A stretch of DNA of 64,000 bases from Actinomycetota bacterium. GTDB taxonomy: Bacteria; Actinomycetota; Acidimicrobiia; Acidimicrobiales; Ilumatobacteraceae. The position numbers and the translations under genes are program-made. A model generated the notes under the pieces. That model did not search any database and was not told the DNA's origin. It saw only the letters and a list, made by a program, of their open reading frames with translations. The DNA is taken from positions 186,001 to 250,000 of the forward strand of contig CANGIP010000001.1 of the NCBI GenBank assembly GCA_947454105.1. Direction: 5' to 3'. Shown piece after piece: positions 35,338-44,165 of the stretch. Each line of letters opens with the position of its first letter. The first letter of the stretch is position 1.

Positions 35338-36606
35338 ATGACTTCTCGGCCACCCAGCGTTGATTCTTTGGCGCGATCACTCGCCCACATCGGATTGCCA
35401 CATCCGCTGTTGGTTGACGCCGCTCGACAAGCAATTGCTGCGGGCGACCCGCAATTGGCCGAACAAATTGCCAACGACATCGCGCAGTGTTTACTTGTTC
35501 CGGTCATTAACGCCACTGGCGTGATTGCTCACACCAACCTTGGTCGCTCGCCCGTCGCCCATACTCAAACTCCTCGCGCACAAAACCTTGAATTTGACCT
35601 GAACACTGGTCAACGTGGAAGTCGTCAAGCAGGTATCGGACAATTAGTGGCACGCGCATGTGGCGCCGAATCGGCAATGGTCGTGAACAACAATGCTGCA
35701 GCGGTGATGTTGGTACTAGCCGCGCTCGCCCACGACCGCGATGTTGCGGTGAGCCGCGGCGAGAGTGTTGAGATTGGTGGCGGGTTTCGTGTTCCCGAAG
35801 TCATGGAACAATCTGGGGCACGGCTACTTGATGTCGGCACCACGAATCGCACACGACTTGCCGATTACCGCAAAGCGATTGATCGCAAAACAACTGACGT
35901 CGCTCTCGTTCTGAAGGTTCATCCGTCGAACTACCGCGTTGAAGGTTTCGTTGAAGAGACGTCGGTTGATCAACTTGCAACTCTCGGCGTCACGGTTGTT
36001 TCCGACATTGGCTCGGGGCTGCTTGATGCAGCGTGTCCTTGGCTCAACGATGGACCACCGTCGTGGCTCAACGGCGAACCTGCTGCCAAACAAACATTGG
36101 CTGCTGGCGCTGACTTGGTTACTTTCAGTGGCGACAAATTGATGGGCGGACCACAATCGGGTTTCATCGTGGGCCGAGCCGATTTAGTACAAGCATGTGC
36201 CGCCCACCCTCTCGCGCGCGCGTTACGACCTGGTGGTTTAGTTCTCGCGTCGCTTCACAACACATTGTTGGCGTATCTCGCCAGAACTGCACAAAAAGAC
36301 ATCCCCTTTTGGCGAATGGCCACAACGTCAGTCAAAGAATTACGTGATCGTGCTCAAGCAATTGTTCAACACACTGGTGTTGGCCAAGTTGTTGATTGTG
36401 AATCACTTCCAGGAGCAGGCAGTGCACCAGGTATCACGATCGATTCAGTTGGCTTAGTCATTGATGGTGATCACCTGGTGGCGCTGCGCAACTACCAGCC
36501 GCCCATCATTGCGCGGGTCAAAGATCGAGCAACCATGATCGATTTACGAACCGTCGACCCGACCGATGATGCAGTGTTGATTGAGGCACTCAAGAAAATT
36601 CACTGA
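35338..36606 (+). CDS. selA: L-seryl-tRNA(Sec) selenium transferase
   Basis: The 422-residue PLP enzyme converts Ser-tRNA(Sec) to Sec-tRNA(Sec) using selenophosphate. Family landmarks are VINATGVIAHTNLGRSPV, FDLNTGQRGSRQ, AMVVNNNAAAVMLVLAAL, SRGESVEIGGGFRVPEVMEQ, LDVGTTNRTRLADY, LVLKVHPSNYRVEGFVEE, SDIGSGLLD and VTFSGDKLMGGPQSGFIVG, whose Lys267 should bind PLP. The length is slightly below E. coli SelA (463) and the N-terminal domain is shortened but recognisable (HPLLVDAARQAIA). The selB start follows after 1 nt, so this is a selAB operon. No tRNA-Sec or selD gene was found in the window. Confidence 0.96.
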   Translation: MTSRPPSVDSLARSLAHIGLPHPLLVDAARQAIAAGDPQLAEQIANDIAQCLLVPVINATGVIAHTNLGRSPVAHTQTPRAQNLEFDLNTGQRGSRQAGIGQLVARACGAESAMVVNNNAAAVMLVLAALAHDRDVAVSRGESVEIGGGFRVPEVMEQSGARLLDVGTTNRTRLADYRKAIDRKTTDVALVLKVHPSNYRVEGFVEETSVDQLATLGVTVVSDIGSGLLDAACPWLNDGPPSWLNGEPAAKQTLAAGADLVTFSGDKLMGGPQSGFIVGRADLVQACAAHPLARALRPGGLVLASLHNTLLAYLARTAQKDIPFWRMATTSVKELRDRAQAIVQHTGVGQVVDCESLPGAGSAPGITIDSVGLVIDGDHLVALRNYQPPIIARVKDRATMIDLRTVDPTDDAVLIEALKKIH

Positions 36607-36607
36607 C

Positions 36608-38317
36608 ATGCGCATCATTGCCACTGCCGGCCATGTCGATCATGGCAAGTCAACATTGATTCGCCGACTTACTGGCATCAATCCTGATCGCTGGATCGAA
36701 GAACAAGAACGTGGTCTCACCATTGACCTTGGTTTTGCGCATATGCAGTTGCCCAGTGGCGACAGCATCGCATTCATCGATGTTCCGGGCCACACTCGAT
36801 TCATCGGCAACATGTTGGCTGGCGTTGGCGGAATCAATGCGTGCATCTTGGTGGTTGATGGCCACGAGGGATGGAAACCACAGACCGAAGAACATTTGCG
36901 CATCATGCAACTCGTGGGAGTCAAGCACGGAATCATTGCTCTCACCAAAATTGATTTATGTGATGCCGATGATCGCGAACTTGCAAGCATGGATATCGCC
37001 GACCATGTTGCCGGAACCTTCTTGCAAGATGCCCCAATTGTTCCTTTAAGCGCAACGACAGGCGAAGGACTTGATGAATTCATCGCCGCACTTGATGCAC
37101 TGGCCCAACAAAGCGCACCGTCCAGCAACCACCATCGTCCACGCCTTTTCATTGATCGCGTCTTTGCGGCCAAAGGAAGTGGCACCGTTGTCACGGGTAC
37201 TTTGACCGATGGCTCATTTGCCGTTGGCGACAACGTACTTATCTCACCCTCGGGCAGCGAAGCAAAGATTCGCGGAATTCAAACTTTGGGCAGCGCTGTT
37301 GAGACAATCGAACCTGGCCATCGAGTTGCGCTCAATCTGTCGGGTATTGAACACTCCGAGCTCACACGTGGTGATGTCGTTGTCAAGGCAAACAATTGGC
37401 ACTTCAGTGATCGTGTTGATGCATCGCTTCATGTGTTGGCTTCGTTAAGTCACGTCGTGTCACGACGCGGTGCATTCACAGTGCATATTGGATCGGACGA
37501 GATTCCCGCACGTGTACGCGTTCTTGGACCTGAATCAATTGCACCTGGCCACGATGGATTGGTTCGCCTGCATCTTTCGCGAGCCGTGCCACTACTTCCG
37601 GGTGATCGTTATGTGTTACGTGAGAGTGGACGTTCAGAAACGGTCGGTGGCGGCGAAATTCTTGATGTCGCACCAAAGTTGCCAGCATCTCGTGCCCAGC
37701 CCACGCGATCTGTTGATCGAGTCATCAACGAACATGGTTGGATCACCGCTAATTCTCTCACGCTTCTCACTGGCGAAAAACAAGACGCGCAATTCGGCGA
37801 ATGGATTGTGGCCGCTGAAGTTCTTGCTTCAACGATCGCCACTATCGAATCACTGATCACCAAAGCGGGTGACGGAGGAATTGATCTGATTTCTCTTGAC
37901 GAACGGCAACGATTGGTTGTCGCAACTCTTCCTCAGTTGTCCATCAAAGAAGGACGCGTCACGATTGCCGGCGTCCATGATCCCCTCCTTGATCATCCGA
38001 TCATCGAACAACTCGCTCAGGCTGGTTGCGCGCCCACCGCGCCAACGGGCATTACGCCGCCAGAACTTCGCCGACTCGCCAAAGCCGGTCTGCTCTTTGA
38101 ACGCGAAGGTGAGTGGTTTCATGTGTCGGCCCTCGAAACTGCTCGTGCGGTTGCCACAAATCTTCTTCAGACCAATCCCGATGGGTTCACAATGTCGCAG
38201 TTCCGTGAAGCACTCGGTGTCACTCGCAAACACGCGGTGCCACTGGCCGGCGAACTTGATGCACGAGCAATGACTCGCCGCCGCGGCGATGTACGCATTG
38301 CTGGACCAAAGCTTTAG
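36608..38317 (+). CDS. selB: Selenocysteine-specific elongation factor SelB
   Basis: The 569-residue GTPase delivers Sec-tRNA to the ribosome at UGA codons next to a SECIS. The G-domain has GHVDHGKSTLIRRLTGI (residues 8-24), switch I EERGLTIDLGFAH-like EQERGLTIDLGFAH, IDVPGHTRFIGNMLAG (58-73) and ALTKIDL. EF-Tu-like domains II and III follow (FIDRVFAAKGSGTVVTGTL; LPGDRYVLRESGRSETVGGG). The C-terminal winged-helix domains end in FTMSQFREALGVTRKHAVPL and TRRRGDVRIAG, the SECIS-binding module. It starts 1 nt after the selA stop. The stop overlaps the end of the convergent AlkB-like gene by 4 nt. E. coli SelB is somewhat longer (614). Confidence 0.96.
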   Translation: MRIIATAGHVDHGKSTLIRRLTGINPDRWIEEQERGLTIDLGFAHMQLPSGDSIAFIDVPGHTRFIGNMLAGVGGINACILVVDGHEGWKPQTEEHLRIMQLVGVKHGIIALTKIDLCDADDRELASMDIADHVAGTFLQDAPIVPLSATTGEGLDEFIAALDALAQQSAPSSNHHRPRLFIDRVFAAKGSGTVVTGTLTDGSFAVGDNVLISPSGSEAKIRGIQTLGSAVETIEPGHRVALNLSGIEHSELTRGDVVVKANNWHFSDRVDASLHVLASLSHVVSRRGAFTVHIGSDEIPARVRVLGPESIAPGHDGLVRLHLSRAVPLLPGDRYVLRESGRSETVGGGEILDVAPKLPASRAQPTRSVDRVINEHGWITANSLTLLTGEKQDAQFGEWIVAAEVLASTIATIESLITKAGDGGIDLISLDERQRLVVATLPQLSIKEGRVTIAGVHDPLLDHPIIEQLAQAGCAPTAPTGITPPELRRLAKAGLLFEREGEWFHVSALETARAVATNLLQTNPDGFTMSQFREALGVTRKHAVPLAGELDARAMTRRRGDVRIAGPKL

Positions 38318-38919
38318 TTCGAATTGATGTAGCGAAAAGTGAGGTTGATACGAGGCTCAACAAATTTCTTGGTCTTAGGCACATCGTGCATCCAGCATTG
38401 TTGAGACAAACCACTCATCACCAACAACGAGCCAGACGCCAAGGAAACTTGTTGTAGTTCTTTGCTCTGGCGATGTCGTAAACGAAAGTTACGTTCTCCG
38501 CCAAAACTCACCGATGCAATGACCGGCTCAGCACCTAGTTCGGGCTCATCATCGGCGTGCAGACCCATTGAGTCTTGACCATCGCGATAGAGATTCACTA
38601 AGACCGAATTGAATTGGGTAGATGCTGCTTCTTCGCAACGTTGTTTGATTTCAAGCAATGTCGGGGTCATTGGTCGAGGGTCAAGGGTGATTCCCGAATA
38701 CGAATACGCTAAATCTCCGTACCAACACGCCAACCGTGGTTGAGGAACTTCTTTACCGAACAAAATGATGTTGCGTGCTTCCCATGGTGTTTCATCATTT
38801 ATTTTGCGAAACATGCGGTCGCATTCGTCCGAATTGAAAAATCCTGGGCGATATAACGCGCTGCCGTCGTGAGGCAACAGTTCTTGAGGTTGCATGAGTG
38901 GCTCATCAAAAAGTCTCAT
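38314..38919 (-). CDS. AlkB-like 2-oxoglutarate/Fe(II) dioxygenase
   Basis: The 201-residue protein carries the iron-binding HxD...H triad, His121 and Asp123 in SMGLHADDEPELG and His178 in CWMHDVPKT, and the 2-oxoglutarate Arg pair in EPRINLTFRYI (Arg190, Arg196). PRLACWYGDLAYSYSGI and VLVNLYRDGQDSMG match the ALKBH2/3-like subgroup that removes alkyl lesions from DNA or RNA by oxidative demethylation. No partner DNA-repair gene adjoins. The hypothetical gene at 38934 lies 14 nt upstream on the same strand and may be cotranscribed. Confidence 0.9.
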   Translation of the reverse strand: MRLFDEPLMQPQELLPHDGSALYRPGFFNSDECDRMFRKINDETPWEARNIILFGKEVPQPRLACWYGDLAYSYSGITLDPRPMTPTLLEIKQRCEEAASTQFNSVLVNLYRDGQDSMGLHADDEPELGAEPVIASVSFGGERNFRLRHRQSKELQQVSLASGSLLVMSGLSQQCWMHDVPKTKKFVEPRINLTFRYINSN

Positions 38920-38933
38920 ACGACCTCAACTCT

Positions 38934-39383
38934 TTATGGCATGGGTAAATCAGCAAATTGCGATTCAATAATTGAGCGATCTTCAAGGTCGCTGATTCCG
39001 GCGATCAATTGCACCGTCACCATGTACACATCGCCATAGCGGTCGTCATCGGCATTCAACAACGCGCGCGAATAACCCTCGTGCAATGAAGCGATCAGCC
39101 AATCATCAACTGCGTTTTCAATTGCCCGAGCAATAGCCGATTCAATCAGTGTCACCGCATCTTCGGCCATGCCATTCACGGTGAGCGCTCGAGCAACTTG
39201 CCAATCACCAATCAACAAGTTCATCGCATTTCCGATGGGCTCCCAGAGCGCCCGTGACGCCAATGCTTCACACAGCGCCCGATATGCATCTTCTTCTGAG
39301 AGTTCGCTGCGATCAAGAATGTCTGATGCATTGTTATAAGCGCTGATTGCCAATTGGCGACGAGTTTGAATTGCATCACCCAT
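38934..39383 (-). CDS. Hypothetical alpha-helical protein, 149 residues
   Basis: No family is recognised. The protein is soluble, acidic and almost entirely helical: TRRQLAISAYNNASDILDRS, EEDAYRALCEALASRALWEP, VNGMAEDAVTLIESAIARAI and LIASLHEGYSRALLNADD, a pattern compatible with TPR-like helical pairs. The start is ATG 39383. It lies between the NfeD-like gene (stop 39395, 11 nt upstream) and the AlkB-like gene, all on the same strand, so a three-gene transcript is likely. No clue to function beyond that. Confidence 0.6.
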   Translation of the reverse strand: MGDAIQTRRQLAISAYNNASDILDRSELSEEDAYRALCEALASRALWEPIGNAMNLLIGDWQVARALTVNGMAEDAVTLIESAIARAIENAVDDWLIASLHEGYSRALLNADDDRYGDVYMVTVQLIAGISDLEDRSIIESQFADLPMP

Positions 39384-39394
39384 AGTGAGACCCT

Positions 39395-40777
39395 TTACTT
39401 CTCTTCGATCTCTGCGACTTCTTTGGGTCGGCGTTCGCGGTAATCGCGAGCACCACCCTCCTCAGGCTCGACCTGCAACACGATGCCGTCAATGGCAACA
39501 ACACGCGCCATTGCACCAGACTTCACGGGAGTTGCACGGTTGGTGCGGGCCTTCCAACGGGCAGCGCCTATTTGTACTGCGCCATCGGGGCTGATATCAG
39601 AGATTGCCATGCCAACTTCACCAATCAGACGTTCGCGTCCAACCGTTGGCGTTGCAAAGCGTGTACGAGTCATGCTCGGCATACCCGACACAAATGTGAG
39701 TGCAATGCCGCCAACACCAACAAGCAAACTCAACCACGACACCTGCAGTGATTGCTGATCAAAGACTGGGAACATAAAGACCGATGAAACAGTGAAGGCA
39801 ACGAGTCCGAAACCAGTCCAGAATCGCGGAATTCCAACTTGCACATCAATGGAGAAGGCAAACATCGAGACAAACATCAAGATGAGTGCCCAGTTACGTT
39901 CGGGTAATTCGCCAAGACCGTAGAACGAAAGCAATAGCAACACTGCACCAACAACACCAGCAACGCCGATACCAGCGGTGAAGAATTCAAAGATCAAAAG
40001 CGCGAGGCCAATAATGAGGAACAGGTATGCAACAGGCGGGCTCGCTGACGTGTGCAACATTTGAGCCCACAAACCAAGCTTGTGGAAACGAACCGTGGTG
40101 ATGTCGTTTGAAACACTTCCATCTTCGTTGAGAGTTTCAACTGCAGTATCAAGGGTGACGCCATCAAACGTGAGACCGTCAAGGGCATAGACCATGTTGC
40201 GAATCGTTGGGGCACCTTCGTCGCTAATTTCTAGCTTCAATGCTCCAGCACGACGAGCGTCTTGGAAGCCAAGTGTTTCGGTACGCAATTGGTCGGTTGC
40301 TTCGCCGAAGTCGACGCCATCAACGAGCGGTGTTCCTGACTTACCAATACGAGTGCCCGGTGCCATTCCAGTGGCATCGGCTGCTGACAAAAGTTGTGCA
40401 CCAAGACCAGTTGCCTTCGAGCCTGAAGGTCCGACCCAAATCGCAACCGGGACAGTTGCGTTGGCGATGCGGTTGTACAGGTCACGCATCGTGTCACGAC
40501 CAACGAGCGAAGCCTTTGAGTTGATCTGCAACACCAGAGCTTGCGCACCATTGGTTTCGGCGTCGGCGATTGCGTTGTTAATGGCATCGACGATGATGTT
40601 GTCAATCAGGCCAGAAACTTGCAGCACGTCAACTGGGGCAAGACCAGTTGCGGTTACGTCGGCGCTCATGGTCACTGCCTCTTGAGCGGGCGGTTCGGTG
40701 CCCGATGACGCATGTGCCACATCAATAAAGCCGAGCACGGAGCCGACAGCAATGAAGAGGATGGCTAGTCTGCGCAC
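39395..40777 (-). CDS. NfeD-like membrane protein with degenerate ClpP-class domain
   Basis: The protein of about 460 residues begins at GTG 40777 with a signal peptide (AILFIAVGSVLGFIDVAHA). The N-terminal half is a ClpP/SppA-type fold: NAIADAETNGAQALVLQINS and PVAIWVGPSGSKATGLGAQL followed by LSAADATGMAPGTRIG. In active NfeD homologues the nucleophile lies in an ASAG motif where this protein has ATGLG, and the oxyanion NSPGG is NSKAS, so proteolysis is doubtful. Four to five membrane helices follow and a C-terminal NfeD OB-fold ends the protein (LIGEVGMAISDISPDGAVQI, ARVVAIDGIVLQVEPEEG). NfeD proteins usually partner stomatins; none is adjacent. It is divergent from the ArsA-like operon. 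Confidence 0.8.
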   Translation of the reverse strand: MRRLAILFIAVGSVLGFIDVAHASSGTEPPAQEAVTMSADVTATGLAPVDVLQVSGLIDNIIVDAINNAIADAETNGAQALVLQINSKASLVGRDTMRDLYNRIANATVPVAIWVGPSGSKATGLGAQLLSAADATGMAPGTRIGKSGTPLVDGVDFGEATDQLRTETLGFQDARRAGALKLEISDEGAPTIRNMVYALDGLTFDGVTLDTAVETLNEDGSVSNDITTVRFHKLGLWAQMLHTSASPPVAYLFLIIGLALLIFEFFTAGIGVAGVVGAVLLLLSFYGLGELPERNWALILMFVSMFAFSIDVQVGIPRFWTGFGLVAFTVSSVFMFPVFDQQSLQVSWLSLLVGVGGIALTFVSGMPSMTRTRFATPTVGRERLIGEVGMAISDISPDGAVQIGAARWKARTNRATPVKSGAMARVVAIDGIVLQVEPEEGGARDYRERRPKEVAEIEEK

Positions 40778-40818
40778 GAGTGTCTCCGAAAAAGAAAAAT
40801 ATTGACCCACTGTTCACC

Positions 40819-41745
40819 ATGTCGCGGATGCTTGTGGTGGCCGGCAAGGGTGGTGTCGGCAAGACAACCGTAACGGCTGCGATGGCACGCGCCTCAGCCG
40901 ATCTCGGACTTCGAGTGTTAGTTGTGACGCTTAACTCTCGCCAGGGTTTAAGCGAACTACTGGGCGGAACAGCAACCGCTGGGTCTGACTACGACGGCAC
41001 CACTATTTTGAGCGGACTAGGCCCCAAAAAGACCGGATCGATTTTGCTTCGGTCATTGACCGCAAGCGATGCCCTTGAGGACTATTTGGGCACCCAAGGA
41101 CTCGCTCGATTAGCCAAAAGGTTGGTCTCAACAGGTGTCGTTGGAGTGGTCGCCAGCGCGGCGCCAGGGATTGACGACCTATTGGTTTTGGGCAAACTCA
41201 AGCACTTGGTCGGTATCACTGGCCCCGAGGGCGACCATGACCTGATCATCGTCGACGGCCCAGCCGCCGGACACGCGATTTCGTTTCTGCAGTCCCCTGC
41301 AGCCATGGCCAAGACGATCAGCGGTGGCCCCTTGCATTCGCAAGCCAACGAAGTGCTGGCCATGTTGCATGACGCCAGCAAGTGTCGCGTGATCATGGTC
41401 ACCCTGCCCGAGACAACTCCTGTCAATGAACTCGTTGAAACCACGGCCCTGCTCACAGAAACCGTAGGGGTTCACTTCGGACCGATTGTGATTAACGGAG
41501 TTGATCAGGCTACGGAAATTACAGCTCTCGTAGCAAAGGGACAATTACCCGAAGGTGATCTTGGTGATGCGGCCCGTTATCGCGCTTCGCGATGCGCGAT
41601 GCACGCCAACGCAGTTGAGCGAGTGAACAGCCTTGTGGCGACTGGTTCAATTTCATTGCCACATATTGCAAGTGCAGGATTGTCAGCCGGCGATATCAAG
41701 ACTTTGGCAAAAGTTTTGATTGCAGAAGTGAGCGCACAATCATGA
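40819..41745 (+). CDS. ArsA/Get3-type ATPase, first of a pair
   Basis: The 308-residue protein has the deviant Walker A MLVVAGKGGVGKTTVTAAMA, characteristic of the ArsA/GET3/MinD group, followed by VLVVTLNSRQGLSELLGG and a DGPAAGHAISFLQSP switch region (LIIVDGPAAGHA). Actinobacteria encode two such ATPases in tandem, as in Mycobacterium Rv3679-Rv3680, thought to form a heteromeric complex; arsenite transport is not implied. ATG 40819 (MSRMLVVAG) is chosen; a GTG at 40780 adds 13 residues but would sit 2 nt from the divergent NfeD start. Its stop overlaps the next gene's start by 4 nt (ATGA). Confidence 0.85.
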   Translation: MSRMLVVAGKGGVGKTTVTAAMARASADLGLRVLVVTLNSRQGLSELLGGTATAGSDYDGTTILSGLGPKKTGSILLRSLTASDALEDYLGTQGLARLAKRLVSTGVVGVVASAAPGIDDLLVLGKLKHLVGITGPEGDHDLIIVDGPAAGHAISFLQSPAAMAKTISGGPLHSQANEVLAMLHDASKCRVIMVTLPETTPVNELVETTALLTETVGVHFGPIVINGVDQATEITALVAKGQLPEGDLGDAARYRASRCAMHANAVERVNSLVATGSISLPHIASAGLSAGDIKTLAKVLIAEVSAQS

Positions 41746-42848
41746 GCCGCAAGAATTTCCGTGACGTCATTTCAACTTCGCGCATCGTGGTCTGCTGTGG
41801 TTCGGGTGGAGTTGGCAAAACAACAACTGCTGCCGCGTTAGCGATGCAGGCTGCCGAACTTGGACGACGAGTTGTGTTGATCACGATCGACCCGGCGAAA
41901 CGTTTAGCCGATGCACTTGGGTTATCTGACTTAAGTAACGAACCTTCGCTCGTGCAACACGAATGTTCGGGCGAACTCTGGGCCATGATGCTCGATGCAC
42001 GCGCCACATTTGATGAAGTCATTCGTCAACAGTCGCGAAATAAGCAACAAGAACAGGCGATTTTGACGAATCCGTTCTATAGCAATATTGCGAGTCGTTT
42101 GTCGGGCAGCCAAGAATACATGGCAGCTGAAAAGCTGTATGAGCTATTTAACGACGATCGGTTTGATCTCGTGATCGTCGATACTCCCCCAACCCGCGAG
42201 GCTCTTGATTTTCTCGAGGCTCCGCAAAGGCTGATGAACTTTCTGGACCACCGCGTATATCGCTGGTTAGTGATGCCTGCTCGCGGCGGACTGCGTGTGT
42301 TGAACTTTGCGGCCCAACCAATTTTGAAAACAATCGGCCGCGTCATTGGTGCCGATGTTTTGGCCGATGCCATCAACTTCTTTCAAGCCTTCGAAGGTAT
42401 TGAGGAAGGTTTTCGTCAGCGAGCGCTCGCCGTTCAGACTTTGTTGAAGTCACAGGACAGTAAATATGTTGTCGTCGCTTCGGCACATGACGACACCGTT
42501 CGTGAAGCAATCTTCTTCACCGATGAACTGGCGCGAGTTGGCACTCCGGTGACCGGATTGATCATCAACCGCCTACAGCCAAAATTTGGTAAGGGCTCAG
42601 CGACTGCCTCAACTACTGCGGCGCGCAAGGCCGACAAAGAAGGCGACACCGATCTGGCGGCGCTGCACCGCAATATGGCCCACCTGCGCCACATCGCGCA
42701 GGCCGAAGAAGCCACCTTGAAGCCCCTGCTTGACGCCGTCGGGTCGGCGCTGGTGGTGAAACTCGATCAGCGAGCCCAAGACATTCATGATCTTGATGCC
42801 ATCGCCGATTTAGGGCGGGATCTCGTCGCCGCCACCGCCACGAGGTAG
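41742..42848 (+). CDS. ArsA/Get3-type ATPase, second of a pair
   Basis: The 368-residue partner ATPase has IVVCCGSGGVGKTTTAAALA, VVLITIDPAKRLADALGLSD (the typical D-PA-L switch I), SQEYMAAEKLYELF, DLVIVDTPPTREALDFLEAP and GLIINRLQPKFGKG. The residues usually needed for ATP hydrolysis are present, more so than in its partner, whose switch I differs (TLNSRQ). Translational coupling (4-nt overlap) supports an obligate pair. The receiver-domain gene follows after 10 nt. In mycobacteria the pair has been linked to stress tolerance; here the role is inferred only. Confidence 0.87.
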   Translation: MSRKNFRDVISTSRIVVCCGSGGVGKTTTAAALAMQAAELGRRVVLITIDPAKRLADALGLSDLSNEPSLVQHECSGELWAMMLDARATFDEVIRQQSRNKQQEQAILTNPFYSNIASRLSGSQEYMAAEKLYELFNDDRFDLVIVDTPPTREALDFLEAPQRLMNFLDHRVYRWLVMPARGGLRVLNFAAQPILKTIGRVIGADVLADAINFFQAFEGIEEGFRQRALAVQTLLKSQDSKYVVVASAHDDTVREAIFFTDELARVGTPVTGLIINRLQPKFGKGSATASTTAARKADKEGDTDLAALHRNMAHLRHIAQAEEATLKPLLDAVGSALVVKLDQRAQDIHDLDAIADLGRDLVAATATR

Positions 42849-42858
42849 CGTTTCGTCT

Positions 42859-43323
42859 GTGCATGTGATCCTGGCTACCGATGCTGACTGGCTGGTCGAC
42901 GAAGTCGTCGCCTCCCTTGGCGGACCCGAAACAACTTTCACCCATTGTCGCGACGGACGCTCGGTTGTCGAGGTGGTCAAGGCTCGTACCCCTGATCTGG
43001 TGATTCTTGATCTGCAGATCGGCACCATGGGCGGCATTGCCGTCACCATGGACTTGCGTCTCGACGAAAGTGGTGGCACGTTGCCCCATGTTCCGATCTT
43101 GATGTTGCTCGATCGTCAAGCCGATGTGCACATGGCTCGTCGTAGTGGCGCAGATGGTTGGCTCATCAAGCCGCTTGATGCATTGCGTCTACGCCGTGCC
43201 AGCAAAGCCATCGCTGCCGGAGGTTGCTTCGCTGAGGGAATCCCCGCAGTCGAAGAACCAGTCGTTGAAGAAATCGTTGAAGAGGTCGCTGCTGCAGAAG
43301 TTGAAGTCGCAACCGCCAACTGA
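42859..43323 (+). CDS. Receiver-domain (CheY-like) protein with acidic tail, no output domain
   Basis: The 154-residue protein has a response-regulator fold: acidic pair Asp8/Asp10 in ILATDADW, phosphoacceptor Asp51 in TPDLVILDLQIGTMGG and Lys104 in GADGWLIKPLDALRL. The Ser/Thr switch at the end of strand 4 is replaced by Leu (PILMLLDRQ), so signalling may differ from standard receivers. Residues 126-154 form a Glu/Val-rich tail (EEPVVEEIVEEVAAAEVEV). No DNA-binding domain is present. The start is GTG 42859, 10 nt after the second ArsA-type ATPase, so it is probably in the same operon. Confidence 0.8.
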   Translation: MHVILATDADWLVDEVVASLGGPETTFTHCRDGRSVVEVVKARTPDLVILDLQIGTMGGIAVTMDLRLDESGGTLPHVPILMLLDRQADVHMARRSGADGWLIKPLDALRLRRASKAIAAGGCFAEGIPAVEEPVVEEIVEEVAAAEVEVATAN

Positions 43324-44055
43324 TTACGGGTACGCAATACCTAACAGTGCGTGCGTATTGGGTCCTGCAATTCCGTCAACGGGAATGTTCTGCGAAAACT
43401 GGAAGTTCATCACCGCTTTAATCGTTGCCGGACCGTATTGACCATCAGCCACATCTTCAAGAAAACCAACGTTGATTAAGGCTTCTTGTAGAGCAGTCAC
43501 TCGAGGACCAATGTCGCCATACAGCAATTGGTCGGTCGCACTTTCGGGGTGATATCCCTTATTGGTTTCATCACACGGAAAACCTGCAACGGCGATTTGA
43601 ATTGTCGTGAGGATAAAACTCTCGTTAGTTATTGCGCCTTCAGGTTCTGGCCCATACCCATCGGGCACCGAATAGCAGTAGATGTATAGCGGGTCATACA
43701 TCTTCCACTCGTTGTTTTCTAAATGGAACGGAATGACGCCCTCGCATTCACCACAGTCGGGGTAACTCTGAGTGATCATCCAGTCACCGAGACATTCGAG
43801 TTTGATTAAACCACTGACGTCTTGATCGGCCGGAACAGCAGGCAGGTCACAAGCGGGCTCGACTGCGAGAGAAGCGGTTGTTGTTGTTGTTATCTCAAAG
43901 GTTGTTGTCGAGGCTTCGGTACTAGACACATCTGACACTGGCGCCGAGCCGTCAGCTGTTGTAATGGCGGAACTACTGCACCCTGCTAAGAGGCCGAATA
44001 TCACTGCAGCGGCACCGAGCCTTCGCACCATTTGCTGTTTCATCTTCGCCCCCAT
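43324..44055 (-). CDS. Lipoprotein with C-terminal peptidoglycan-binding domain
   Basis: The 243-residue product begins near ATG 44055 (alternative ATG 44043) with the lipoprotein signal VRRLGAAAVIFGLLAGC. A Ser/Thr-rich linker (TTTFEITTTTTAS) precedes a domain with six or more Cys (PACDLPAVPADQ, DCGECEGVIPFH, FPCDETNKG). The C-terminus is a PG_binding_1 repeat: DIGPRVTALQEALINVGFLE, DGQYGPATIKAVMNFQFSQN, IPVDGIAGPNTHALLG. So the protein would sit on the membrane and touch the cell wall. The longer frame to 44247 runs antisense through tRNA-Pro and is rejected. Its stop abuts the stop of the receiver-domain gene. Confidence 0.82.
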   Translation of the reverse strand: MGAKMKQQMVRRLGAAAVIFGLLAGCSSSAITTADGSAPVSDVSSTEASTTTFEITTTTTASLAVEPACDLPAVPADQDVSGLIKLECLGDWMITQSYPDCGECEGVIPFHLENNEWKMYDPLYIYCYSVPDGYGPEPEGAITNESFILTTIQIAVAGFPCDETNKGYHPESATDQLLYGDIGPRVTALQEALINVGFLEDVADGQYGPATIKAVMNFQFSQNIPVDGIAGPNTHALLGIAYP

Positions 44056-44165
44056 TTTCCTCTTGAGGTCAGAGTAAACGAAGCCAGGTAGGCAGTGGTT
44101 ACCAAAAGCCGGTTTTGCAGTTAGGGGAAACTGCCGAGTCCCTATAGGCTCGTTTCCTGCACCAT

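Noticed and set aside
40819-42848. Arsenite resistance operon
   Set aside because: Although the ATPases are ArsA-like, no arsB, arsC or arsR is present; tandem Get3-like pairs are a standing feature of actinobacteria.
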